From Roseiflexus castenholzii DSM 13941 (lineage in GTDB: Bacteria > Chloroflexota > Chloroflexia > Chloroflexales > Roseiflexaceae): a DNA stretch of 64,000 nt. Positions 42,851 to 52,023 of this stretch are shown piece by piece (position 1 is the stretch's first letter; the number at the start of each line of letters is the position of its first letter). The notes below the pieces were generated by a model that was not told the DNA's origin, did not search any database, and saw nothing but the letters and a program-made list of their open reading frames with translations. The DNA lies in NCBI RefSeq assembly GCF_000017805.1, contig NC_009767.1, forward strand, positions 3,720,001 to 3,784,000, read 5' to 3'. The translations under genes were made by a program, and so were the position numbers.

Positions 42851-44721
42851 ACGTCGAAAAAGTGCATCGATACCCGCGCCATTTTACTGTTACCATCGAA
42901 ATATTGTCGGCCATCACCGTTCTTCTTGCTACGGCGCTGCTGGGGCGCGACCTGCTGCGCCTGCTCTGGTCGACCTATACCCTCGACACTGCCCTGTTTG
43001 CCCGTTTTCCCTGGCTCACCGATCTGGTCCTGCTCATTTCCGACGCCAATACGCCTCCGCCATCCGGTCTCGCGGATCTGTTGCCTGCGCTCGGGTGGAT
43101 GGCGTTGGCGCTGGCAACCGCCCTTCTTCTTCGGAACAGTATGCCGACGGTACGCACCAGTGCGCGCGGCATGCTGGTAGCGTTTGTCAACGACTGGCTG
43201 CCGGTACCATGGGAAAATATTCGCGCAATCAAAGTGACCGAGTCCGGTGATCGCTACGTGCTGCTGGTTGAAACCGACCGCGGATGGCTTACCGGATGGC
43301 ATCGCTGGTACAGTTTCATCTATCGTCTTGGATTTCGCCCGGCGTTTCTGATTACGTCGCAGATCAGCGACTTTGATGAACTGGTCAAGACGTTGCTGAG
43401 CGAAGCGGATCGCGCAGCGCGCACGCTGGCGACAGCACGACGCATCAAATTGCAGGAAGACGCCAGTTCACCATTGTTCCGGCTTCTGCTCAGCCCGACG
43501 GCGTTTTTTACGCAACGCGCGCCGCGAAGCGATGCACCGCCTGCTGTGGCAGGCATTTCCGGCGATGTTGTGATTGGCCAGTATCCCCGACGTATCCGCG
43601 CAACACTGACCTGGACTGCGGCGCTCATCGCCGGTGCGGCTATCCTGCGGTACCTGACACTCGCGCTGACTTTCCTGGCGATTACTTTCCCCTGGGTGCG
43701 TTCGCTACCGATCATCGATCAACTCGATCTGCGATTGCTTCCCGCGCCCTGGTGGCTGCTCATCGAGGCGCACATTGTGCTCTTGTTCCTGATCGGCGTG
43801 GCATCGGTCATCTATCATGCGCTGCCCACCGTAGAAGCGCGCAGTGAAGGGTTGATCGTTCATCGATGGCGCGGCAGGACGCTTGTGCCCTGGTCACGCC
43901 TGCGGGTCATGAAGGTCACCGAGTTTTCGGAAACCAGCCAGATAGTGCTGATCCAGGTTGCCGGCGGATTGCCGCTGGATACCCGCTTCGTCAGTATGGT
44001 GTACGATGGCAGCCTGTCGCCGGGCATTCTGATCACCTCGGCGATCGGCAATGCCGACGCATTGCTGCAACGCATCGCGCTGGAAGCCATGCGATACCAT
44101 GAGGCGACCGACGATACCGCGACAGCCCCGTTCCAGAGTGATGCTCGTTCGGACCTTTTGTTGTTAAGTGTGCAGTCGAGCAGGGCGGTCAACCATCTGG
44201 TCGAAGAGTTGCGCAACGATCCCGATACCCAGGGGTTCACCACCCGACGATTCTTGCGCCTTCTGCCCACTGCCCTTGGGCTGGCCTCATTCCCTGCGCT
44301 GATATTGTTCGCCGATCGTTCGTTCGTTCAGCATATTCTCCCGGATGGACGCCTGCTGGGAGCAATGGTTGTGCTGCTGCTGCTGGCGCTGCTCGAATGG
44401 CCGCTGGTGTCGCTTGCCGCCGTTGCACTCGATGAGATGAGCGGCAGCAGCGAGGACGGCATGCGCCCCCTCTATCTCTATCCTCAGACTCAACAACCGC
44501 GCCTGTTCCTCATGCTGGCTGCGCTGATCGCCTTGCTGCTCGGCGCGCAACCGCTGGCGGCACTCCTCTGGTTGGGCGCCATCGGCTGGTCGTTCTGGCT
44601 GGCGGCAGGTTTGTGGAGCGCATTGTACGACTGGCGCGGCGGGCAATTGATCGGCGGAGGGTTGCTCCCGGTCGCCTTTCAGTTGCTTCTGCTGATCGGG
44701 TACCTGGTGGTGCGGGTGTAG
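42847..44721 (+). CDS. polytopic membrane protein with two PH-like repeats, unknown function
   Basis: A 624-residue protein starting at GTG 42847, translationally coupled to xseB. It has a hydrophobic N-terminal pair (about 15-100), a soluble module (about 100-200: WLPVPWENIRAIKVTESGD, SFIYRLGFRPAFLITSQIS), more helices (about 250-315), a second copy of the module (about 325-420: RTLVPWSRLRVMKVTEFSE, VSMVYDGSLSPGILITSAI), and a C-terminal block of four or more helices (about 470-624). The two modules share VPW..+R.+KVTE...., Y......P.(F/I)LITS.I and a following helix, so they arose by internal duplication. The pattern is like bacterial PH-type membrane domains. I do not recognise a named family. 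Confidence 0.7.
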   Translation: MNVEKVHRYPRHFTVTIEILSAITVLLATALLGRDLLRLLWSTYTLDTALFARFPWLTDLVLLISDANTPPPSGLADLLPALGWMALALATALLLRNSMPTVRTSARGMLVAFVNDWLPVPWENIRAIKVTESGDRYVLLVETDRGWLTGWHRWYSFIYRLGFRPAFLITSQISDFDELVKTLLSEADRAARTLATARRIKLQEDASSPLFRLLLSPTAFFTQRAPRSDAPPAVAGISGDVVIGQYPRRIRATLTWTAALIAGAAILRYLTLALTFLAITFPWVRSLPIIDQLDLRLLPAPWWLLIEAHIVLLFLIGVASVIYHALPTVEARSEGLIVHRWRGRTLVPWSRLRVMKVTEFSETSQIVLIQVAGGLPLDTRFVSMVYDGSLSPGILITSAIGNADALLQRIALEAMRYHEATDDTATAPFQSDARSDLLLLSVQSSRAVNHLVEELRNDPDTQGFTTRRFLRLLPTALGLASFPALILFADRSFVQHILPDGRLLGAMVVLLLLALLEWPLVSLAAVALDEMSGSSEDGMRPLYLYPQTQQPRLFLMLAALIALLLGAQPLAALLWLGAIGWSFWLAAGLWSALYDWRGGQLIGGGLLPVAFQLLLLIGYLVVRV

Positions 44722-44935
44722 GAGTCAGGAGTCAGGAGTTAGCATAACATGCACCCTCGCGCCTCTCGCCTCTCACCTCTCACCTCTCGCCTCTCACCTC
44801 TCGCCTCTTGCCTCTCGCCTCTCACCTCTCGCCTCTCACCTCTCGCCTCTCACCTCTCACCTCTCGCCTCTTGCCCCTCTCGCCTCTCACCTCTCACCTC
44901 TCGCCTCTTGCCGCGCCACGTTCAACGTTCGACAT
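44722..44935. repeat. heptameric array between the xse-linked membrane gene and the AEC gene
   Basis: Begins at the stop codon with GGAGTCA, GGAGTCA, GGAGTTA units. From 44757 it consists of CTCGCCT, CTCACCT and CTTGCCT heptamers, without the 16-bp palindromes seen in the other two arrays. Confidence 0.85.
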
Positions 44936-44953
44936 TCAACGTCTCTCGGCTGC

Positions 44954-45877
44954 TTACCGCAGGACCGTGAGCAACAGTGTCAGCGTCACGAGGCTCAAGA
45001 GCGTTGTCACTACCACAACCCCGGCGACGAAACGCGGGCGCGCATTGAACTCGAGTGAATAGAGCACCATATTGACGGCGGATGGCATGCTGGCTTCCAG
45101 CACAACAACGCGCAGTGCAAGATCATCGAGCGCGAGCGCGCGCGCGATCCCATACGCCAGGATCGGCGAGACCCCAAGACGCAGCACCGCCACCACCGCC
45201 GTCAGACGAACATCCTCCACATGGGTTCCGTTCGCCAGTTGCATACCGAGCAGGAGGAGGAGTAATGGCAATGCAGCATCAGCCATCAGCGCGATACCCC
45301 GAAAGACGCTCCCCAATGCGTCGCTGCGATGCGGCAGATCGATCCCGCTGAAGCGCGCCAGCAACCCGATCGCAACGGCATAGATCTGCGGCATAGCGAA
45401 CATCTGACGCACGGCGTGCTTGAGATCGCTCCGGCCAGCGCTGGCAATCGGCACCGCCAGCGTCTGCGCCAGGATCGTCTGCGCGATGAAATAGAGCAAC
45501 GCCCGCTGAAAACCGGCTTCACCAAACGCAAAGCGACTCGTCGGCAACCCATAGTTGCCTGAGTTCATGAACATGACACAGAGCAGGAGCGCCACGATAC
45601 TGCTGCGCTCCAGACGCATGACCATCCCGGTGATCAACCCGATGATCCCTATTCCCAGACAGACCGCCACCGAAGCGGCAATAATGCGCAACGCCTCGCC
45701 GCCTGCCACGTCGATCCGCACAATCGTCGTAACGATCAGGGATGGACCAAGCACATACATGCTCAGTCGATTGAGCGAGGGGAGATCGAGATCGAAGCGC
45801 CGCCGCAGCGCATAGCCGCTTGCCACAACGATGGCAACGGGCAGCAGAACATCGACAAAGGCGGAGAGAAAAAACAT
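44954..45877 (-). CDS. AEC-family (auxin efflux carrier-like) permease
   Basis: A 307-residue membrane protein of about ten helices in two five-helix halves. The first half has VLLPVAIVVASGYALRRRF and LNRLSMYVLGPSLI. The second has FMNSGNYGLPTSRFAFGEAG, with the crossover Asn/Gly motif (NSGNYGLP) of AEC carriers, and PLLLLLLGMQLAN. Family members move small carboxylates or other metabolites; no substrate can be read from sequence. The ATG at 45877 fits the family; the frame extends to 45970. Confidence 0.85.
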   Translation of the reverse strand: MFFLSAFVDVLLPVAIVVASGYALRRRFDLDLPSLNRLSMYVLGPSLIVTTIVRIDVAGGEALRIIAASVAVCLGIGIIGLITGMVMRLERSSIVALLLCVMFMNSGNYGLPTSRFAFGEAGFQRALLYFIAQTILAQTLAVPIASAGRSDLKHAVRQMFAMPQIYAVAIGLLARFSGIDLPHRSDALGSVFRGIALMADAALPLLLLLLGMQLANGTHVEDVRLTAVVAVLRLGVSPILAYGIARALALDDLALRVVVLEASMPSAVNMVLYSLEFNARPRFVAGVVVVTTLLSLVTLTLLLTVLR

Positions 45878-45981
45878 GCAACGCGCCTGCCCGTCCGTAT
45901 CAGGAGAGGGGCTGATCAAAAAAGATACACGCGCGAGGGTGCAGGAGGGAGATTCCCCTTTCTGACACACACCATAGCCGG

Positions 45982-47637
45982 TTAGCGTGTCAAGGCATCG
46001 AAGATCAACGAATCGACCAGGCGCTCAACCGGAGCGCGATCATCGGTGAACGGCGCATACGTCGCAGCAGGCTGGCGCGTTGGAACATACACGCGCTCAA
46101 GGGTGCGCCGTAGCGCCGGATGCTCGATGCGCGCATACGCATCGAGCAGGTTGGCGTAGCCATCGCCAACGTTGCGGTTCACGCCAATGATGATCTGATT
46201 GCTCAGGTGCGCCGTTTCAATCACAATCACCTGTGGAAACACCTGTTCCATCGTTGCGACAATCGCCCGGCTCAACCGATCGTCACCGTCGGGTCCCAAT
46301 CCCGCATTCACCACTGCCACGCCGTCGGGCGCGAGATGCTGCTGAACCAATCGAAAGAATTCAACCGTTGTCAGATGAAATGGAATGTAAGGCTGATGAT
46401 AGGCATCCATCCCAATCACATCATAGACCCCGCCCCTGGTCGCCAGCCAGTAGCGCGCATCTTCGGCGTACACCCGATAATTCGGATGATCGGGACCGGT
46501 TGCAGCATCGCGCATATTGAAGAACCGCCGTCCTACATCGATAATCATCGGGTCGATCTCGACGGCATCGATATGGGTGTCGGGTCCGAAGATCGCCAGA
46601 AATTGCGCCGGCGTCGTCCCGGCTGCCGAGCCGAGCATCGCCAGACTACGCACCGATGCCGGATCGCGCCCCGGCACAACAAATGGCGCAATGGCGAAAT
46701 AGTCCCACGGACCGCCGCCGGTCAGTGTATCGAGGGGATCGCCATCGTATGCAGTATTGTAGATCGAATGGACTGCCAGCCCTTCGTTCAGCAGGAGGAC
46801 GACCTGCTGACCATACTCCGGGTCCTGACGAGTCGCAACCTGAATGTAATTGTAGGGCGATTCGTACTCGGCGATCAGCGTGCATCCATCGCACCCGGCG
46901 CTTTTGATCGGTCCCGACGAGAAGAACGTATACCCCGCCAGGGCTGTCGTCAACGCGAGCGCCAGGAGCGCCCCCCAGCCGCGCGCACCAAGAGCGCCAA
47001 GCGCCACGAGCAAGCCAGCGTACACATAGGTCGTTGCGGCGGCGCCGATCGCAGGAATGAGCACCAGGACGGTGAGGAACGTTCCGATAATCGAACCGAC
47101 AGTCGAAATGGCGGACACTGTTCCGGCAGTAGCGCCTGCCACGCTGACGCCTGCTGCGGCACGGTGCAGTTGCAGGCGCACCGCAAACGGTCCGACCATT
47201 GCCAGCAGCGTCACCGGCACGGCGAACAACGCCAGCACACCAAAGAGGGCGCCGATAAAGCCGCCGACCGCGAGGTGTGCGACTGCGCGCTGCGCAAAAC
47301 CGAGAATAGGCGCAGCAAGCGGCGGAATCAACGCGGTTGCAACGCCGGAGAGCAGGACCAAACGGTAGAGCAGGCGCTCGTCGGGATAGCGGTCGGCAAT
47401 TCGCCCGCCAACATGATACCCGACTGCCAGGTAGACCAGCGTCAGACCAATGACCGCAGCCCAGATCGGTTGCGATGTGCCAAAGTAGGGCGCAAGCAGA
47501 CGCGAGGCGATCATTTCGACGCCAAGCGTGCCAACACCGCACAAAAAGACCGTACCCGCCAGCACGGATGCGGTGCGCGGCGCCGTATTTACCGTCGCAT
47601 TCGTCTCTGGCGATGTAACCGTAGCCTCATGACTCAT
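45982..47637 (-). CDS. membrane-fused spermidine synthase-like protein
   Basis: A 551-residue protein. About seven membrane helices (25-235) begin VFLCGVGTLGVEMIASRLLAP with YFGTS, a signature of fused spermidine-synthase-like transporters. The soluble half has a Rossmann methyltransferase-like fold: SPYNYIQVA, LAMLGSAAGTTPAQFLAIF, IDAVEIDPMIIDVGRRFF and VYAEDARYWLA. MDAYHQPYIPFHLTTVEFF occupies the polyamine-site region, with Asp and Tyr present. Whether it makes polyamines is not certain; many such fusions remain unassigned. The start at 47637 has only a weak GGAAAG in front; an in-frame ATG at 47697 is possible. Confidence 0.82.
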   Translation of the reverse strand: MSHEATVTSPETNATVNTAPRTASVLAGTVFLCGVGTLGVEMIASRLLAPYFGTSQPIWAAVIGLTLVYLAVGYHVGGRIADRYPDERLLYRLVLLSGVATALIPPLAAPILGFAQRAVAHLAVGGFIGALFGVLALFAVPVTLLAMVGPFAVRLQLHRAAAGVSVAGATAGTVSAISTVGSIIGTFLTVLVLIPAIGAAATTYVYAGLLVALGALGARGWGALLALALTTALAGYTFFSSGPIKSAGCDGCTLIAEYESPYNYIQVATRQDPEYGQQVVLLLNEGLAVHSIYNTAYDGDPLDTLTGGGPWDYFAIAPFVVPGRDPASVRSLAMLGSAAGTTPAQFLAIFGPDTHIDAVEIDPMIIDVGRRFFNMRDAATGPDHPNYRVYAEDARYWLATRGGVYDVIGMDAYHQPYIPFHLTTVEFFRLVQQHLAPDGVAVVNAGLGPDGDDRLSRAIVATMEQVFPQVIVIETAHLSNQIIIGVNRNVGDGYANLLDAYARIEHPALRRTLERVYVPTRQPAATYAPFTDDRAPVERLVDSLIFDALTR

Positions 47638-47751
47638 GGATAGAACTTTCCAGGGAGGCGCATTGACCAATGCCAGGAGCACACCCTTCTGCCCCATATG
47701 CGCTCTGCAACCGGGTCAATCATGAGCGACGCAACGATGTCCTGGCAGTGG

Positions 47752-48009
47752 TCACAGAGCCGAGCGGATCAACAGACTGATGGCTTGCAACAGCAACATT
47801 GCGATGATTGGCGAAAAGTCGAACATCATCGTCTGTGGCAAAATGCTGCGGATAGGGGCAAGCACCGGTTCGGTCAGATCGCGCAATACCTGTGTGATCC
47901 GCATATTGCCCAGTGGATCGACCCACGAGAGCAACACGCGAAACAGAATTGCCAGCGACAACACTTCAATCAGGAGAAAGATAAAACTTTCAATAAAACT
48001 CGACGGCAT
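47752..48009 (-). CDS. YggT-family membrane protein
   Basis: An 85-residue protein with two membrane helices (FIESFIFLLIEVLSLAILF; a C-terminal IIAMLLLQAISLLI) around the YggT signature RVLLSWVDPLGNMRITQVL followed by RDLTEPVLAPIR. The family is linked to cell division, osmotic adaptation or chloroplast-type membrane biogenesis, without a defined biochemistry. GGAGG lies about 9 bp before the ATG at 48009, settling the start against the longer frame from 48156, which runs through repeats. Confidence 0.88.
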   Translation of the reverse strand: MPSSFIESFIFLLIEVLSLAILFRVLLSWVDPLGNMRITQVLRDLTEPVLAPIRSILPQTMMFDFSPIIAMLLLQAISLLIRSAL

Positions 48010-48074
48010 ACCGCTCCGCCTCCTTACGCGGCGTTGGTTCGGGATGTCTGCATTATACCAGACCTTGACCCTTA

Positions 48075-48137
48075 AGAACTGAGAACTGAGAACCGAGAAC
48101 TGAGAACCGAGAACTGAGAACCGAGAACTGAGAACTG
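48075..48137. repeat. nine AGAACYG heptamers between yggT and hisD
   Basis: Units alternate AGAACTG and AGAACCG. The array lies 25 bp beyond the hisD stop and about 65 bp upstream of the yggT start. It is the same heptamer family as upstream of puhE. Confidence 0.9.
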
Positions 48138-48162
48138 AGAGCCGTGGCGTCATCAAAAACCT

Positions 48163-49506
48163 TCAATCTTCAGCGTTCAACTCCATCCGCACCCGCACTG
48201 CGGCTGCGTGCGCCGCCAGTCCTTCGGCGTCCGCCAGGCGCGCCGCAGCCGGACCGATCCGCCGCAGAGCGGTATCGTTCAGCGCCACGAGCGAGATAAC
48301 CTTGCGAAAATCGTCTACATTAACAGGCGATGCAAAACGCGCTGTTCCGCCGGTCGGCATAATATGGGAAGGACCGGCCACATAATCACCGAGAACCTCA
48401 AACGAACGTTCACCGAGAAACACACCGCCAGCATTGCGCACCTTGCCAACGTAGCGCCATGGATCATCGACGAGCAGACAGAGATGCTCAGGCGCGTATT
48501 CATTGGCGACCTCGAAGGCGGTCTCGAGATCGGGAACCAGCACAATCCCGCCGCGCCCGGTAACGGCGGCAGTGGCGGCAGCGGCGTTTGGCTCCGGCAG
48601 CGCCTCCAGCTGGCGCGCGGCTTCCGTCTGCACCTGCGCAGCAAGCGCACGATCCGGTGTGATCAGGATGGCAGAGGCGAGCACATGCTCCGCCTGCGCC
48701 AGCAGATCAGCGGCGACCAGGCGCGGATCGGCGTGCGCATCGGCAATCACCAGCGTCTCCGTTGGTCCTGGCAGCGCTTCGATCCCGACGACGCCATACA
48801 CGGCGCGCTTTGCCAGCACCACAAACAGGTTGCCAGGACCGACGATCTTATCGACACGCGGCACGCTTGATGTTCCATATGCCATTGCTGCAATCGCCTG
48901 CGCCCCGCCAAGCGCGAATACCCGTGCAACGCCAGCGGCAGCGGCGGCGGCGAGCACAGCAGGATCGACATCACCATTGCGCTGCGGCGGCGTGCAGACC
49001 ACCAGTTCTTCCACCCCCGCCACCCGCGCCGGAATCGCAGCATGGAGCAGCGACGACGGAAGAGGCGCCGCGCCGCCGGGAACATAGATTCCAACCCGTT
49101 GTAATGGGGTGACGATCTGACCCAAAGCGCCTTCAGCGCCGAACTCAATCCATGAAGTGCGCAACTGGCGTTGATGGAAGCGTGTCAGTTCATGAATCGC
49201 CAGTTCAATCGCGCCGCGCAGATCGGAATCGAGGCTGGCAAGCGCAGCCGTGCAGCGCTCCAGAGGAACTTCCAGCGGACCGGCATAATCGTCGAGACGC
49301 TGCGACCAATCGCGCAAGGCATCGTCACCCCGTTCGCGCACATCGCGCACAATGCGATCCACCGCTTCGGCAGGCGTCAATCGTGCGCCAAACCGCTGTT
49401 CAATCGCATGCAGCAGCGTCACCGGCACATCGATCTCATCGAAGGGCGCCCGCCGCAGAATCGTGCGACGGGCAACAGAAAGGTCGTCAAAGATCGGAAT
49501 AGTCAT
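48163..49506 (-). CDS. hisD: histidinol dehydrogenase
   Basis: A 447-residue HisD, which oxidises L-histidinol to L-histidine with two NAD molecules and a zinc ion. Motifs are VGIYVPGGAAPLPSSLLHAAIPA, FALGGAQAIAAMAYGT, VDKIVGPGNLFV, GPTETLVIADAHADP, DLLAQAEH (the Gln and His zinc ligands), NEYAPEHLCLL and the final ADAEGLAAHAAAVRVR. Its ATG overlaps the hisG stop (TGATG), so hisG-hisD form a coupled pair. Confidence 0.96.
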   Translation of the reverse strand: MTIPIFDDLSVARRTILRRAPFDEIDVPVTLLHAIEQRFGARLTPAEAVDRIVRDVRERGDDALRDWSQRLDDYAGPLEVPLERCTAALASLDSDLRGAIELAIHELTRFHQRQLRTSWIEFGAEGALGQIVTPLQRVGIYVPGGAAPLPSSLLHAAIPARVAGVEELVVCTPPQRNGDVDPAVLAAAAAAGVARVFALGGAQAIAAMAYGTSSVPRVDKIVGPGNLFVVLAKRAVYGVVGIEALPGPTETLVIADAHADPRLVAADLLAQAEHVLASAILITPDRALAAQVQTEAARQLEALPEPNAAAATAAVTGRGGIVLVPDLETAFEVANEYAPEHLCLLVDDPWRYVGKVRNAGGVFLGERSFEVLGDYVAGPSHIMPTGGTARFASPVNVDDFRKVISLVALNDTALRRIGPAAARLADAEGLAAHAAAVRVRMELNAED

Positions 49507-50522
49507 CAGGTTTGTTCCTCAAGCAGCGCAATCAGGCGTTCATAACTGCTACAGGTCGAATCGAACACGTACTGCGCTGGCATCACTGCGATCGTATCGC
49601 CGCCCAGACGGCGCAGGTGCGCCGCCAGATCGAGCACACGCTCCTGCGGCACGAGCAGCGTCACCATATACCACCCGGACACGCCCACCGCGCGCGGCGT
49701 ACTGGGCCAGACCAACGCAATCGTCGGTCCCTGGACGCCTGCCAGATCGGGGCGGGCAGCCACCCGCCGACCGACATCTTCTGCCGACTCACCGGCAATG
49801 TTCGCCGTCACCTGAACGAACCGACGCGCCCGCCGTCGCGCTTCGACGAGTTCCAGCACCGTGCGGGTCGCTTCCAGCGCCGCAGGATTGGCGCGCAGGC
49901 AACGACGACTGGCAATCAGGCATGCCTGGGTGCGAAGAATCGGATCGCCGACGATCTTCAACTGATTATCACGCAGAGTCACGCCGGTTTCGGTGATATC
50001 GACGATAATGTCGGCATAGCCAAGACCGGGTGCGGCTTCGGTTGCGCCTTGCGACTCAACCAGACGGAAGTAGTTAATGCCGTTTGCATAGCAGAAACGG
50101 CGCGTCAGCGATGGATACTTGGTTGCAATTCGCAGCAGTCGCCCCTGACTGTGCAGTTCCACCGCCAGGTCCGCCAGATCGTGCCAGGAAGTGACATCGA
50201 TCCAGGTCTCTGGCACGGCAACAACCAGTTCGGCAGCGCCATAGCCAAGATCGTCGAACAGCACAATCAGATCGTCGCGGTCGCCGTGCAGTTCTTCAAC
50301 CAGGTCGAGACCGCTGATGCCGAGATCGATCTCACCCGCCGCCACTTTCTCGACGATGTCGGTCGGTCGATGGAGCAGCACATCCGCGCCAGGGAGAGCG
50401 CGGATAGAAGCCGTGTAGCGCCGTGGATTCGGGCGCGATACGCGCAACCCGGCGCTCTCGAGAAAGGCAATCGTGCCATCGTACAGACTGCCTTTCGATG
50501 GTATGGCAAAACGAAGCGTCAT
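49506..50522 (-). CDS. hisG: ATP phosphoribosyltransferase, long form
   Basis: A 338-residue HisG catalysing the first step of histidine synthesis. The N-terminal catalytic part begins LRFAIPSKGSLYDGTIAFL and contains RPTDIVEKVAAGEIDLGISG and the PRPP loop YADIIVDITETGVTLRDN. A C-terminal domain of about 110 residues (from ANIAGES to the end, with MVTLLVPQERVLDLAAHL) resembles the HisG_C regulatory fold of the hexameric long form, which does not need HisZ. The ATG at 50522 fits the family; the upstream gene's stop overlaps it. Confidence 0.94.
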   Translation of the reverse strand: MTLRFAIPSKGSLYDGTIAFLESAGLRVSRPNPRRYTASIRALPGADVLLHRPTDIVEKVAAGEIDLGISGLDLVEELHGDRDDLIVLFDDLGYGAAELVVAVPETWIDVTSWHDLADLAVELHSQGRLLRIATKYPSLTRRFCYANGINYFRLVESQGATEAAPGLGYADIIVDITETGVTLRDNQLKIVGDPILRTQACLIASRRCLRANPAALEATRTVLELVEARRRARRFVQVTANIAGESAEDVGRRVAARPDLAGVQGPTIALVWPSTPRAVGVSGWYMVTLLVPQERVLDLAAHLRRLGGDTIAVMPAQYVFDSTCSSYERLIALLEEQT

Positions 50523-51073
50523 CACTGGCGCCAATCCTGAGTCATCCGGCGTAATAGCGTCACGATTCGACTGAGACCAAGAACCGCAAGCGCCCCAAGG
50601 ATCAATGCGCCAATCGCACCGATCTCAAAGCGCACAACCGATGCAACGCCGCCAACGCCAAGCGACGCCCCGGCGACGAGCAGCAGACGAGCGGTGTGAA
50701 TACGCCGAAGTGCATGTTCATCGACAACACGACCAGCCTGGTTCAAACGTCGTTCCAGGTCATCGAGGTTCCAGGCAACCAGCGTCATCACCAGCCCTGC
50801 AAGAGAAACGAACGGTGCAACCTGAACGAATGTCGTCCCAACTGCAACGATGAGCATCCCCGGCAACGCAACGACACGAGTCCAGCATCGTTGAAGGACA
50901 ACTCCCGCCACCCATATGCCGCCCAGCGCCGCCGACGCCAGCGCAAAAAGCGTTTCACCGGACACAATCAGCCCGCCGGTCAGACACGCTGTTGCCAGCG
51001 CAATCGCGCCAATAACCGCAACGATTCCGATTGAATGCAAAGTGCGCATATGCTCAAATACCGTATCCGGCAT
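50522..51073 (-). CDS. small membrane protein of unknown function
   Basis: A 183-residue protein with about five hydrophobic helices (SIGIVAVIGAIALATACL; TLFALASAALGGIWVAGVVL; ALPGMLIVAVGTTFV; VSLAGLVMTLVAW; LLLVAGASLGVGGVASVV) and a polar loop LDDLERRLNQAGRVVDEHAL. It overlaps the hisG start and is likely translated with it. No family is recognised. The start could also be the ATG at 51049; neither has a Shine-Dalgarno sequence. Confidence 0.6.
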   Translation of the reverse strand: MPDTVFEHMRTLHSIGIVAVIGAIALATACLTGGLIVSGETLFALASAALGGIWVAGVVLQRCWTRVVALPGMLIVAVGTTFVQVAPFVSLAGLVMTLVAWNLDDLERRLNQAGRVVDEHALRRIHTARLLLVAGASLGVGGVASVVRFEIGAIGALILGALAVLGLSRIVTLLRRMTQDWRQ

Positions 51074-51080
51074 TATTGCG

Positions 51081-52013
51081 CTATACGATGTTGTCGGAGT
51101 TGTCGGGATCGATTCCCAGCGCTCGTAACCGCGCTGCCAGACGTGCCGCCCGCGCTTCGGCTTCCGCCCGCGCCGCTGCCTCCGCCGCCGCCCGCGCTTC
51201 GGCTTCCGCCCGCGCCGCCGCCTCCGCCGCCGCCCGCGCTTCGGCTTCCGCCCGCGCCGCCGCTTCCTGCTGCGCCCGTTCCGCCTCCCGCTGCGCCCGC
51301 GCTTCCGCCTCTGCCGCCTGCCGCACCACCGTCACATAGTCGCCGAACGCCTCGCCGCGCTCGTCGTAGCACACCACATGATCGCCTTCGACTCCCAGCC
51401 ACAATTCGGCAATCACCAAAGGCGCCCGTCCTGCCGCATCCGGCGCCCGCAACCGATACCGTCCCTCCTCCAAACGATAGTCGAGCAGACGCAAGCGCCG
51501 CTTCCCCCTCCGCCCTCCCACATCGTCTACGATCACGTACTGCGCCACCCCCGCCTGCGCATAGTGCCGCACCTTGACGTGCAGGTCATTCACGCGCGTC
51601 TCCGGTGAGGTGATTTCGATGATCAGCGCCGGACGCGCCCCTTCCGCCGCCACCTCGAACGTGCTCCAGTCCTGGCGTGCTGCCATCCCCGGAATGACCA
51701 TCACATCCGGTCCGTGCGCCCGCAACTCCGGGATGTCCCACGCAATGCGCACATCGCTCAGCACAATCGCGGCTCCCGACGGCTCCAGGCGCGCCCGCAG
51801 CACTGCTGTCAGATACATCCGGTCGGTCTCGTGACGGTCGCTGTGCACGATAAAATCCCCCACTTCCGGGTGCAGCACGTCCTCCAGCGTGAGCGGAACC
51901 TGTTCCAGGTGATCGGGGTCGTCCGGCGTGGGGCGCGGTACCAGGCGCCATCCGTAGCGAAACGGGTCCCCGGCAGGTATGGTCGGCGTTGATTGCCGGC
52001 GTGTGATGGTCAT
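51081..52013 (-). CDS. Uma2-family putative endonuclease with coiled-coil tail (paralog A)
   Basis: A 310-residue protein. The Uma2 domain (about 20-225) has LTLEDVLHPEVGDFIVHS, HGPDVMVIPGM, RPALIIEITSPETRVND and KVRHYAQAGVAQYVIVDD. The acidic PDV...E(I)T core matches the PD-(D/E)XK-like fold. The C-terminal 80 residues are an Ala/Glu/Arg coiled coil built from the 14-residue (two-heptad) unit AEAEARAAAEAAAR, encoded by 42-bp DNA repeats (phases at 51152, 51194, 51236). The next gene carries the same tail. The ATG at 52013 is chosen because the frame upstream of it is antisense coiled-coil text. Confidence 0.78.
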   Translation of the reverse strand: MTITRRQSTPTIPAGDPFRYGWRLVPRPTPDDPDHLEQVPLTLEDVLHPEVGDFIVHSDRHETDRMYLTAVLRARLEPSGAAIVLSDVRIAWDIPELRAHGPDVMVIPGMAARQDWSTFEVAAEGARPALIIEITSPETRVNDLHVKVRHYAQAGVAQYVIVDDVGGRRGKRRLRLLDYRLEEGRYRLRAPDAAGRAPLVIAELWLGVEGDHVVCYDERGEAFGDYVTVVRQAAEAEARAQREAERAQQEAAARAEAEARAAAEAAARAEAEARAAAEAAARAEAEARAARLAARLRALGIDPDNSDNIV

Positions 52014-52023
52014 CGTGTCCCCC

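Noticed and set aside
46120..47643. 507-aa plus-strand frame
   Set aside because: Antisense to the spermidine synthase-like gene, with no recognisable domain.
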